From Mucilaginibacter gracilis (GTDB lineage Bacteria > Bacteroidota > Bacteroidia > Sphingobacteriales > Sphingobacteriaceae), in assembly GCF_003633615.1 (NCBI RefSeq), contig NZ_RBKU01000001.1, positions 992,001 through 1,056,000 on the forward strand: DNA of 64,000 bases, written 5' to 3'. Of this stretch, positions 50,433 through 59,036 are shown piece after piece; the stretch's first letter is position 1, and every line of letters starts with the position of its first letter. The position numbers and the translations under genes are program-made. The notes beneath the pieces were generated by a model. That model did not search any database and was not told the origin of the DNA. It saw nothing but the letters and a program-made list of their open reading frames with translations.

Positions 50433-51728
50433 TTAAAGTTTAACAGGAGTGCCTTTATAGAATTCGTAGATCTCTATGGTGAGGGCGGCATTGTATTTCG
50501 CCTGGATATATTGCTGCAGTGCTTGCGTGTAAAGGCTTTTTTGCTGCAGAAAGTCAACCATGTTTACAATACCAACCTTTAATTGCTCATTAGCCACCCG
50601 GTAAGTTTCCTGGTTGTATTTAAAGGCCTCGGCAGCCGCGTCGTACTGGTTTTGAGAATTGAGCACATTGATGTATGCTTTTTCAATATTGAGAGAAAGG
50701 GTGGTTTTGGTATCTTTTAATGAAAGTTTAGCCTGGTCGATGTTGATCTTAGCTTCAGCCCGGTTCACCTGGTTAACCTTGCGGGTAAAAATGGGAACAG
50801 ACAGGGTAAGGCCAACCTGCTGGTTGAAGCCATTGTTCAACTGGTTAAAATAACCACTCCCCGCGCCCTGGTAGCTGGTGCCCGCAAAGCCCGAAGCGCT
50901 AAGAGTTGGCAGGTAGCCCGAATTGGCCTTTTGCAGCCCAAATTCGGCCGACCGAACATACAATTCGCCATTTTTCACTTCTGGCCGGTCTTTCAACGCA
51001 GTTTGTTGCACATTTAAAAGGTTATCCACCGCTTTTTTTGAAATGATGGTATCCGGCGTGATCACGTCAAACGTGGTTGCAGGCAACTGAAGGAGTTGTT
51101 TCAGGCTAATCAAATCCTGCCGTTGGGCGTTCTCAGCGGTAACCAATGTATATTTGTCGTTAGCAAGCTGGGCAAAAAGCTGAGCAACATCTTTTTGTGC
51201 AATGCTACCGGCGTCAAGGCGTTTTTTTGCCTGCTCTACCTGTGCTTTTGAAGTAGTTACCACATTTTGCTGGTAAATAATGGTTTCTTTATCCAGTAAA
51301 ACATTCAGGTAATATTGCGTAATCTGCAGGGTAAGGTCATTAACCTGCTGCATGGTGCTCAGGTTGGCCCGTTCAACCTCCACGTTTTTTTGCTGGATAT
51401 CGCTTTTGATATAACCACCCTGGTAAAGGGTCCATGATGAGTTAAGGCCATAAGACCCCGAACCATAAACGCCCGTGGGCTTCGAGTTGGACAGATATTG
51501 GGTAGCTGAACCATATAAATTTGGTAAAGCGGAACCTTTGGACAGTATCAGTTCCTGCTGGCTGGTTTGCTGGCTGAGCCGGGCACTGCCTACCTGAATA
51601 TTGTTTTTTTTGGCGTAGTCCAGGCAGGTTTGCAGGTCCCATTTAACAACGTTCAGGCTGTCCTGGGCAAACGCTGTCATCGCGCTTATCAGGCAGCTAA
51701 AAAATAAAGAAAATACCCTTTTGGTCAT
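50433..51728 (-). CDS. TolC-family outer membrane protein of the MacAB system
   Basis: 431 residues with signal FSLFFSCLISAMTAFAQ. Two TolC repeats: CLDYAKKNNIQVGSARLSQQTSQQELILSKGSALPNLYG and ELYVRSAEFGLQKANSGYLPTLSASG, and the coil ETYRVANEQLKVGIVNMVDFLQQKSLYTQALQQYI. It is the first gene of the minus-strand operon TolC-MacA-ATPase-MacB-small secreted protein. Its own promoter should lie in the 300-bp gap before the Crp gene. Confidence 0.9.
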   Translation of the reverse strand: MTKRVFSLFFSCLISAMTAFAQDSLNVVKWDLQTCLDYAKKNNIQVGSARLSQQTSQQELILSKGSALPNLYGSATQYLSNSKPTGVYGSGSYGLNSSWTLYQGGYIKSDIQQKNVEVERANLSTMQQVNDLTLQITQYYLNVLLDKETIIYQQNVVTTSKAQVEQAKKRLDAGSIAQKDVAQLFAQLANDKYTLVTAENAQRQDLISLKQLLQLPATTFDVITPDTIISKKAVDNLLNVQQTALKDRPEVKNGELYVRSAEFGLQKANSGYLPTLSASGFAGTSYQGAGSGYFNQLNNGFNQQVGLTLSVPIFTRKVNQVNRAEAKINIDQAKLSLKDTKTTLSLNIEKAYINVLNSQNQYDAAAEAFKYNQETYRVANEQLKVGIVNMVDFLQQKSLYTQALQQYIQAKYNAALTIEIYEFYKGTPVKL

Positions 51729-51788
51729 GTGCTATGATGCTTCTTTAAGGGCAAAGGAATAATATTAAACCCGTAAAAAAACCGAGTG

Positions 51789-51816
51789 TCGATACTAACA
51801 CGATTTGTATCGATAC
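51789..51816. promoter_or_regulatory. TCGATAC repeats in the TolC/Crp divergent region
   Basis: TCGATAC (51789-51795) and the palindrome GTATCGATAC (51807-51816) lie about 60-90 bp before the TolC start. The spacing of 18 bp between the two TCGATAC copies (51789 and 51810 starts differ by 21) is close to two helix turns, as for LytTR or dimer sites. -7-like TACCTTTG for the Crp gene is at 51966-51973. Confidence 0.4.
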
Positions 51817-52026
51817 TTTCCAGGTTCAACACACAATCTACGTTAAACCTGTTTAAGAGCGTTTTGCTTTTTATAAAAGGAGTTGCAGGTTAACTTAAAT
51901 TTTAAGCTTAAAATTGGTTAGCCATGGGCTATTTTGTTGGCCAGCAACAAAAATATTTAATTTCATACCTTTGGGCAGTAATTTATTAATTAGTAATAGC
52001 GTGTTTTCTCGTTACCTAAATAAGCC

Positions 52027-52611
52027 ATGCTTTTCCACTTTAAAAATATATTTCCACAATTAAATTCGTTTTGGGATAAATATTTAGCATACCAGCAGCG
52101 GATGGAAATACCGGCTAAAACTATTTTGCTGGAAGAAGGAAAAGTATCCGGTCAATACATCTTTATTGAGCAAGGTTGTGTGCGCGCATTATTTAACAAT
52201 AACGGCGACGATAAAACGGTGCAATTCTTTTTTGAAAATGAAGGGCTCACCTCGTTCGAAAGTTTCATGAACAACACCCCGAGCCTGTTCACCATCGAAA
52301 CACTGGAACCTTCGGTGGTTTATTTACTTCCTAAAAAATATGTTCTCCAATTGATGGACGAGTTAAGCCATGAACCCGGTTTTTTGCAACTGTTGCTACA
52401 GGTATCTTCGCAAAGGCAAGTTCATTACATTAATGAATTTGTTTCCTTTATCCGGGATAAGCCCGAAGAACGATATCAAAAATTACTGAAAGAAAGGCCG
52501 CATATTGTACAACGCGTGCCACAGCACTACATAGCTTCTTACCTGGGTGTAAGCCAGGTGCATTTAAGCCGCATTAAAAGCAAGTTGGCTAAAGGCAAAT
52601 CGCATTTCTGA
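52027..52611 (+). CDS. Crp/Fnr-family transcriptional regulator
   Basis: 194 residues. Beta roll with RMEIPAKTILLEEGKVSGQYIFIEQGCVRALFNNNGDDKTVQFFFENEG; winged helix EERYQKLLKERPHIVQRVPQHYIASYLGVSQVHLSRIKSKL. No cAMP-contact motif, so ligand unknown. It is a chromosomal member, not one of the transposon Crp genes, though built alike. A quinone-reductase-like gene follows after 73 bp with a perfect palindrome between; this regulator is the obvious candidate to bind it. Confidence 0.88.
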   Translation: MLFHFKNIFPQLNSFWDKYLAYQQRMEIPAKTILLEEGKVSGQYIFIEQGCVRALFNNNGDDKTVQFFFENEGLTSFESFMNNTPSLFTIETLEPSVVYLLPKKYVLQLMDELSHEPGFLQLLLQVSSQRQVHYINEFVSFIRDKPEERYQKLLKERPHIVQRVPQHYIASYLGVSQVHLSRIKSKLAKGKSHF

Positions 52612-52615
52612 ACTT

Positions 52616-52631
52616 GATAACATATGTTATC
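52616..52631. promoter_or_regulatory. 16-bp perfect palindrome GATAACATATGTTATC
   Basis: The palindrome starts five bases after the Crp stop and lies 23 bp before TAATTTTG (52654-52661), the -7 element of the next gene. Its place near -30 suits repression or, less so, activation. Confidence 0.6.
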
Positions 52632-52684
52632 GTTCAGGGGGCTGCTCCCTGTTTAATTTTGACCTAATCAAAAAAAGAAAGAAA

Positions 52685-53659
52685 ATGAAAGCAGCAGTAA
52701 TGTACGAAAAAGGAGAGTTACCTCAATATACAGATTTCCCGGAACCGATAGCTCAAAACGATGGTGAACTTGTGGTAACCGTAAAGGCAGTTGCCATTAA
52801 ACACTTTGATAAAGGGCGTGCAACCGGCAAACACTACTCCAGCAATGCACCCAGAGAAGGCGGCAAAGTAGTGGGCGGCGACGGCGTTTGCCTTTTGGCC
52901 GATGGTACCAGGGTTTATGGCATGGGCGTAAGCGGCATGCTGGCTGAGCGGGCAACTATCGATAGCAACCGCATAGTGAAAATTCCGGAAGGGTTAGATA
53001 ATGCTACTGCCGCTGCCTTGCCCAACGCTGTCATCGGCTCTGCCATGGGCCTGCGGTTCAAAGCCGATATACAACCGGGCGATGTTGTGCTGATTAATGG
53101 AGCTACCGGTTTTACCGGGCGGGTGGCGGTGCAAATTGCCAAATATTATGGTGCAAAGAAAGTGATTGTTACTGGCCGCAACGCGCAATCGCTGCAAAAC
53201 CTGTTGGCCCTCGGTGCCGATGAGACCATTTCACTGGTTCAGGACGATGGGTATTTTAAAGCGCAACTCAAAGCGGTACACGCAGAAACACCATTGGACG
53301 TTATCATCGACTATCTTTGGGGACATAGCGCGGAAATGATTTTAGATTGCTTGAAAGGAGACGGTTCATTCAGCCACAAAAGCAGGTATGTATCTGTCGG
53401 CAGCATGACTGGTGACCTGATCCAATTATCCGCAGCGACACTCAGAAGTGTAAATTTGCAACTTAGCGGATCGGGCCTTGGCGCCTGGTCCAAACAGCAG
53501 GTTGGCCAATTGTTTACCGATATCCTTCCTGAAATGTTCCGGTTAGCTGCCGATGGAAAACTTAAGATAGAAACGATAGGCGTGGAACTTGAAAATATTG
53601 CCGAACTCTGGGACCTTGACGTTCCGGATGGTCAGCGCCTGGTGGTAACTATGCTATAA
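52685..53659 (+). CDS. MDR-superfamily quinone-oxidoreductase-like enzyme
   Basis: 324 residues. GroES-like half with MKAAVMYEKGELPQYTDF and AIKHFDKGRATGKHYSS; Rossmann half with GDVVLINGATGFTGRVAVQIAKYYGAKKVIVTGRN (AxGxxG variant) and VIIDYLWGHSAE. It has no zinc-binding Cys/His cluster, so it belongs with the zinc-free quinone reductases (QOR). NADPH-dependent reduction of a quinone or enone is likely. With the Crp gene it repeats the regulator-reductase theme of the transposon. Confidence 0.82.
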   Translation: MKAAVMYEKGELPQYTDFPEPIAQNDGELVVTVKAVAIKHFDKGRATGKHYSSNAPREGGKVVGGDGVCLLADGTRVYGMGVSGMLAERATIDSNRIVKIPEGLDNATAAALPNAVIGSAMGLRFKADIQPGDVVLINGATGFTGRVAVQIAKYYGAKKVIVTGRNAQSLQNLLALGADETISLVQDDGYFKAQLKAVHAETPLDVIIDYLWGHSAEMILDCLKGDGSFSHKSRYVSVGSMTGDLIQLSAATLRSVNLQLSGSGLGAWSKQQVGQLFTDILPEMFRLAADGKLKIETIGVELENIAELWDLDVPDGQRLVVTML

Positions 53660-53771
53660 GGTGTCCGGCAAAATACATATCTGTATTTTACCGATAAAAG
53701 GTATTATAACCTGCAATACGAAAAAAAATCAACCTTTCCTCGGTTAAAGCACCCTCCACATTTGATTTTTA

Positions 53772-54920
53772 TCATTGCCGTGCATCTACGGAAACAGGTT
53801 GCTTTAACCATTTCTTTTTTAGCCAATTGCGTACCGGCTCGTCATACCATTTTAAGCAAATATAGGCTATAGCTATGGCACCTATCCATAGCAAAAAGCC
53901 AACGGCAAGCCCGCGACCCATTGGCACTTTGTTGGTAACCACCCAGGCGGTATACAGGTAAATTAAAGGATAGTGAGTGATGTAAATTGGGTAAGAAATA
54001 TCGCCTAAGAAACCACACGCCTTAGTTGCTTTAGCACCCATTATGCTGCCGCCTGCACCAATAGCGATAATAACAGGGAAAACAATAATAATAACCAACG
54101 ATTCATAAAGCCCATTCATCCATAAATGATGCTCATCGCCTATACGCGGCATACACAAGGTAACGGCAATCATAAGGCTACAAATTCCAAATGCACCTCT
54201 TATTGTTATTAGCTTGCCCATACGCGATAATAATACACCTGCAAAAAATGGATAAAGCATGCGTGTAAAGCCTATATTGAGTTGTACATCATCTAACGAC
54301 CAACCTCCAATTACATCGCCCCGCGGGCCCATTACAGTGTAATGTACCAACAAACAAGCGGCAAGAAACACAAACACCCCTAATACTTTTTTTGAAAACC
54401 TGCGTACAACCACGGCGTAAAGTATATTGGCTATATACTCAAAAAAAAGCGACCACGCGGGCCCGTTCAACGGGTGCATTTCCTGCCAGCCACGTATATC
54501 CATTGATACAGGCAGGGGTATCAACGTAAAGCCAACCAGCATTACAAGTAACATTTGCCATACCGGTGTTTGCGAAATTAAGCCAAACATTGCACAGCCT
54601 TGAAAATAAAACAGTATGGCTCCAATAATAGTGCCGATGATAAGCATGGGCTGTAAGCGAATGATGCGCCGTTTATAAAAACCCCACTGAGTCATTTTGG
54701 CCCATCTGTCATCATACGCATAAGCAACCACAAAGCCCGAGAGCAGAAAAAAGAAATCTACTGCCAGATAGCCGTGGTTTATAATCTGCTTAAAACGGTT
54801 ACCATCGGCAAAGGCTTCCATAATATGAAAAGCTACCACAAACAACGCGGCTACGCCACGCAGGCCATCTAAAATTTGGTAATGACTTTTGGGTTCTATA
54901 ACCGCGTTGTTTTTATTCAT
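53772..54920 (-). CDS. acyltransferase 3 family membrane protein
   Basis: 382 residues with about ten membrane helices. The N-terminus carries LDGLRGVAALFVVAFHIMEAF (the conserved RGxAxxxVxxxH with catalytic His) and YLAVDFFFLLSGFVVAY. The C-terminus is hydrophobic with ISYPIYITHYPLIYLY. Such enzymes (OatA, NodX, OafA types) move acetyl or other acyl groups onto extracellular sugars. It has no SGNH domain. It stands alone on the minus strand downstream of the GH3 gene, 130 bp away. Target unknown. Confidence 0.87.
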   Translation of the reverse strand: MNKNNAVIEPKSHYQILDGLRGVAALFVVAFHIMEAFADGNRFKQIINHGYLAVDFFFLLSGFVVAYAYDDRWAKMTQWGFYKRRIIRLQPMLIIGTIIGAILFYFQGCAMFGLISQTPVWQMLLVMLVGFTLIPLPVSMDIRGWQEMHPLNGPAWSLFFEYIANILYAVVVRRFSKKVLGVFVFLAACLLVHYTVMGPRGDVIGGWSLDDVQLNIGFTRMLYPFFAGVLLSRMGKLITIRGAFGICSLMIAVTLCMPRIGDEHHLWMNGLYESLVIIIVFPVIIAIGAGGSIMGAKATKACGFLGDISYPIYITHYPLIYLYTAWVVTNKVPMGRGLAVGFLLWIGAIAIAYICLKWYDEPVRNWLKKKWLKQPVSVDARQ

Positions 54921-55049
54921 TGTATTAATTATCCGGTTATTTAAACCCCTTTAAGTATTCTTTTTAGCATTAATCATTATAACCTACAGGGCCTGGAGGT
55001 TACGCCAGCCCAGGTACACCCTGCATTTATATTACATTAAGAGCAATAA

Positions 55050-57221
55050 TTATAGCACCAGGGATTTTTGCCCGCGGATATCGCGCGATGAACTGCCCAA
55101 TAACACATCATACTTGCCACTATCGGCCACCCAGCTATGTTTTTTATCATCATAGTAAGCAAAAGCATCACTATTTAGTTTAAGTGTTATTACTTTACTT
55201 TCGCCCGCCTTTAAAAAAACTTTATCAAAGGCTTTTAACTCCTTATCAGGCCGCTCTACCGAAGGCTTCTGCTGCCTTACATAAAGCTGCACCACTTCGG
55301 CACCTGCGGTGTTACCAGTATTGGTTATGGTTACTTTTACTGATGCTTGCCGGGAACCCGTTTTTTGTACCTGTAAACCTTTATAGCCAAATGTTGTGTA
55401 TGATAAACCATGCCCAAAAGCAAACTGAGGTTCTACATGGTAAGTATCAAAATACCGGTAGCCAACAAAAATACCCTCATTATAATGCACAGTGCCGTTA
55501 ACACCCGGAAACTGGCCTAACTTATGGGCCGGCGAGTCGTCAAGCTTTTTAGGGAAAGTCATTGGCAATTTTCCCGAAGGATTTACTTCACCAAATACTA
55601 TTTTAGCCAAAGCATTGCCGCCTTCCATACCGGCGTACCAGCCTTCTAAAATGGCTTTACTATCATTTACCCATTGGCTAATATCAATAGGGCCGCCACC
55701 CATTAAAACCACAACTGTTTTAGGGTTGGCTTTAAGTACGGCCTTTAATAGTTCGTCTTGCCCAAAGGGCATATGCATATCGGGCTTGTCTGCGCCTTCG
55801 GCATCGTAAGCATTATCATCCCAAACATTGTAGTCATAACCATGTGTCCACCCGCAATACACAATAGCAACATCGGCTTTTGATGCGGCGTCAACAGCTT
55901 CCTGTATCATTTGCGCGTCGGCCTGCTGGCCCCTCGCAATTTTATAACCTTGGGCGTAGCTAATTTTTACATTACTGCCCAAAAGGTTTTTTAACCCTTG
56001 TAAGGGAGTTATCTCGTATTTGGCTTTTATTTGCGAACTACCACCACCGTATGCATTTGGCCTCTCGGCATTTTGGCCAATAACGGCAATGCTTTTAATA
56101 TTATTTTTTTGCAGAGGAAGCAATTTACCTTCGTTTTTTAACAGCACAATACCTTCTTCGGCTACTTTTAAAGCAGTGTTTTGATGTGCTTGGGTATTGT
56201 AGGCACCGGGTGTACGCCCGCCATTTATCATATGGGTTTTAAACATCACACGCAAAATGCGGCGCACCTTATCATCAATAAGTGCTACAGGTACCTTGCC
56301 GCTATTCACCAATGTAACAACAGTATCACCCATATAAAATTTATTATATTTTAATGGCGGCGTACCTATATCCGAGCCCATTTCAAGGTCGGTTCCATTT
56401 TGTAGTGCCTCCATGGTGTTGTGTACCGCTCCCCAGTCGCTAATTAATACGCCTTTAAAACCCCATTCGCCTTTTAACACCTTATTCACCAGGTATTTAT
56501 TTTCAGTAGCATATTGGCCCCTAAATTTATTATAGGCACCCATTACCGTGTTTGCACCACCCAGTGTTACGGCAGCTTTAAAGCCCGGCAGGTAAATTTC
56601 GCGCAGGGCACGCTCGCTCATTTCAACATTTACGGTAAAACGGTCAACCTCCTCGTTGTTAGCCGCAAAATGCTTTACACAGGCCGATATGCCTTGATCT
56701 TGCACTCCCTTAATATATCCAACTACCATTTTTGATACCAGGAAAGGGTCTTCGCTCTGGTATTCAAAGTTTCGCCCGTTTAAAGGCGAACGTATAATAT
56801 TTATGCCGGGGCCTAATATCACATCTTTACCGCGGTATTTGGCTTCGCTACCTAATACCGAACCAAAGGCATAACCCAGCGCGGGGTTCCAGGTAGCGGC
56901 CAGGCAATTACCGGTAGGCAGGTAAGTTCCGGCATCGTTTACATTAGGCACAACATCCCAGCCCCGGCCATGCTCAACACGCACGCCGTGCGGCCCGTCG
57001 GACGTGGTTAACTCCGGTATTCCCAAACGGGCAACACCCGCCGAAGTGAACGAAGAATTAGCATGTATCATGTTAACCTTTTCCTGCAACGTCATTTTTT
57101 TGATGAGCGTAGTTATTTTTGCTTCGGTTGCCGGGTTAACCAGGCTTTGTGCATTAGTTTTGCTATACAACAAAGTGCCTAAGCAAAGGGCGGATAGCAA
57201 CACACATTTATTTTTTTTCAT
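55050..57221 (-). CDS. GH3 beta-glucosidase-type enzyme
   Basis: 723 residues with a signal peptide (MKKNKCVLLSALCLGTLLYS, then KTNA). The (beta/alpha)8 domain has TSDGPHGVRVEHG, KHFAANNEEVDR and the nucleophile Asp in GVLISDWGAVHN. The second domain has GIVLLKNEGKLLPLQ and MGGGPIDISQW. The third is the fibronectin-III-like C-domain with FAFGHGLSYTTF and AEVVQLYVRQQKPS. It cleaves beta-glucosides in the periplasm or outside. It is the downstream member of a minus-strand run with two GH13 genes, separated by 37 bp. Confidence 0.9.
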   Translation of the reverse strand: MKKNKCVLLSALCLGTLLYSKTNAQSLVNPATEAKITTLIKKMTLQEKVNMIHANSSFTSAGVARLGIPELTTSDGPHGVRVEHGRGWDVVPNVNDAGTYLPTGNCLAATWNPALGYAFGSVLGSEAKYRGKDVILGPGINIIRSPLNGRNFEYQSEDPFLVSKMVVGYIKGVQDQGISACVKHFAANNEEVDRFTVNVEMSERALREIYLPGFKAAVTLGGANTVMGAYNKFRGQYATENKYLVNKVLKGEWGFKGVLISDWGAVHNTMEALQNGTDLEMGSDIGTPPLKYNKFYMGDTVVTLVNSGKVPVALIDDKVRRILRVMFKTHMINGGRTPGAYNTQAHQNTALKVAEEGIVLLKNEGKLLPLQKNNIKSIAVIGQNAERPNAYGGGSSQIKAKYEITPLQGLKNLLGSNVKISYAQGYKIARGQQADAQMIQEAVDAASKADVAIVYCGWTHGYDYNVWDDNAYDAEGADKPDMHMPFGQDELLKAVLKANPKTVVVLMGGGPIDISQWVNDSKAILEGWYAGMEGGNALAKIVFGEVNPSGKLPMTFPKKLDDSPAHKLGQFPGVNGTVHYNEGIFVGYRYFDTYHVEPQFAFGHGLSYTTFGYKGLQVQKTGSRQASVKVTITNTGNTAGAEVVQLYVRQQKPSVERPDKELKAFDKVFLKAGESKVITLKLNSDAFAYYDDKKHSWVADSGKYDVLLGSSSRDIRGQKSLVL

Positions 57222-57258
57222 ATTTTAACTGGATTTTGGTAGTTTTTATAGCTTATAA

Positions 57259-59010
57259 TTATAGTTTGTAAACCACCGCCTGGTAAGGTTGTAAAACAAT
57301 AGTATTATTGTTATTACCCATTTTTGGCGGGGCGGTATAATTGTTAATCATCAATTGGTTGTGGGTTAAACTTAACCCCGGTGCTGCAACAGCGTTTGTT
57401 GTTTTAAAATTAAGCAAAATAAGGTATTTCTCGCCATTAAACTCGCGGGTATAGCTAAAAACATCGGGGTTTGCAGCATCCAGCAGTTTATACCGGCCGT
57501 ATACTAATGCAAGAGTACTTTTACGTAAGGCAACTACCTGTTTAAAATAATTTAATATCGAATTAGGGTCCTTCAGTTCGGCCTCGGCATTAATGGTTTT
57601 GTAATCGGGGTTAACCTTTAGCCATGGCGTAGCGGTGCTGAAGCCTGCGTTAGCACTACCATTCCATTGAAAAGGTGTACGTCCGTTATCGCGCGATGTG
57701 GCCGCTTGTCCCTTTAAATAACCAGCCAAATCGCCATGTTTGTTTACTAAATTTTTGTAGGCGTTTAAAGTTGCCAGGTCGCGGTAGTCTTCTATCTTAT
57801 CAAATTTAATATTTGCCATGCCCAGTTCATCGCCATTATAATAGTAAGGTGTACCGCGCATTGTCATGATGAGTGTGGTGAGCATTTTTGAAGATACGGC
57901 CCTAAACTGCGGGCTATCATTACCAAACTTGCTAACCATACGTGGGTTATCATGGTTAGCTAAAAATATTGATACCCAGCCTTTACGGGCAAAAGCACTA
58001 TCCCATTTGGTAAATATTTTCTTCATTTTTAGTAAACTGTAACCTTTGCCATTATTATTAAGGTCCATAACCTCAAAATGGAAGGCCATATTCAGTTCGT
58101 GGCGGTCATGGTCAACCAGGTCGTGTGCATCTTTTAAAGTGCTGCCCGCTCCTTCGGCAACGGTCATCACCTTATATTTGCTCATTACCTCGCGGTTCAT
58201 TTCCTTTAAATAGGTGTGCAGTTGCGGCCCCATGCCGTAGTATTTAACTATATTTTTTTCGTATCCTTTCGGGAAGGCCGGCCATGTAATATCTTTAGAT
58301 ACAAACTGAAAGGCATCCATCCTAAAACCGTCGATGCCTTTATTTATCCAAAACTTCATAATATCATAAACCTCCTGGCGCACCTTTGGGTTTTCCCAGT
58401 TCAGGTCGGGCTGCTTGCGCGAAAAGTAGTGCAGGTAATAAGCATTAGTTGTAGCATCATACATCCAGGCATCGCTGTTAACATCAAAAAAACTCCAACG
58501 CGGCGTTGGTTTGCCATTTTCGGCTGGCCACCAGTGATAGTAATCGCGGTATGGGTTATTGCGCGATGAGCGCGACTGTTTAAACCATTCATGCTCGTCG
58601 CTGCTATGGTTAACTACAAGGTCCATAATAAGTTTGATGTTGCGCTTGTGCATTTCTTTCAGCATCAGGTCAAAATCCTGCATGGTGCCAAAATCCTTCA
58701 TAATATTGCGATAGTCGCTAATATCATAGCCGTTATCATCATTTGGCGAGCTATATATTGGGTTTAACCATATAGCGGTAACTCCTAAACTTTGAATATA
58801 ATCCAGTTTAGAGATGATGCCCTTTAAATCGCCCACGCCATCGCCGTTGCTATCTTTAAAACTACGCGGGTATATTTGATAAATAATGGCCTCTTTCCAC
58901 CACTGGCGGCTGTTATTGGTTTGGGCCGAAGAAAGTACAGGAAGCAGTATCATGCAGAAAAAAAGAAGGTTATAGACCTTGATGAGCAATGTTGATTTTA
59001 GCGATATCAT
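57259..59010 (-). CDS. GH13 alpha-glucosidase/oligo-1,6-glucosidase, tandem copy 2
   Basis: 583 residues with a signal peptide (NLLFFCMILLPVLSSAQ). GH13 motifs: QIYPRSFKDSNGDGVGDLKGI, DLVVNHSSDEHEWF, nucleophile Asp232 in GFRMDAF, acid Glu286 in TVAEGAG, and LANHDNPRM. QIYPRSF and DLVVNHSSDEH are typical of the subfamily 31/oligosaccharide alpha-1,4 or 1,6-glucosidases. Glycine 287 after the acid (EGAG for EMxG) is a small departure. It follows the sister gene after 26 bp. Confidence 0.9.
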   Translation of the reverse strand: MISLKSTLLIKVYNLLFFCMILLPVLSSAQTNNSRQWWKEAIIYQIYPRSFKDSNGDGVGDLKGIISKLDYIQSLGVTAIWLNPIYSSPNDDNGYDISDYRNIMKDFGTMQDFDLMLKEMHKRNIKLIMDLVVNHSSDEHEWFKQSRSSRNNPYRDYYHWWPAENGKPTPRWSFFDVNSDAWMYDATTNAYYLHYFSRKQPDLNWENPKVRQEVYDIMKFWINKGIDGFRMDAFQFVSKDITWPAFPKGYEKNIVKYYGMGPQLHTYLKEMNREVMSKYKVMTVAEGAGSTLKDAHDLVDHDRHELNMAFHFEVMDLNNNGKGYSLLKMKKIFTKWDSAFARKGWVSIFLANHDNPRMVSKFGNDSPQFRAVSSKMLTTLIMTMRGTPYYYNGDELGMANIKFDKIEDYRDLATLNAYKNLVNKHGDLAGYLKGQAATSRDNGRTPFQWNGSANAGFSTATPWLKVNPDYKTINAEAELKDPNSILNYFKQVVALRKSTLALVYGRYKLLDAANPDVFSYTREFNGEKYLILLNFKTTNAVAAPGLSLTHNQLMINNYTAPPKMGNNNNTIVLQPYQAVVYKL

Positions 59011-59036
59011 GGTACTTTGTTGCGTTAAAAAATTAA

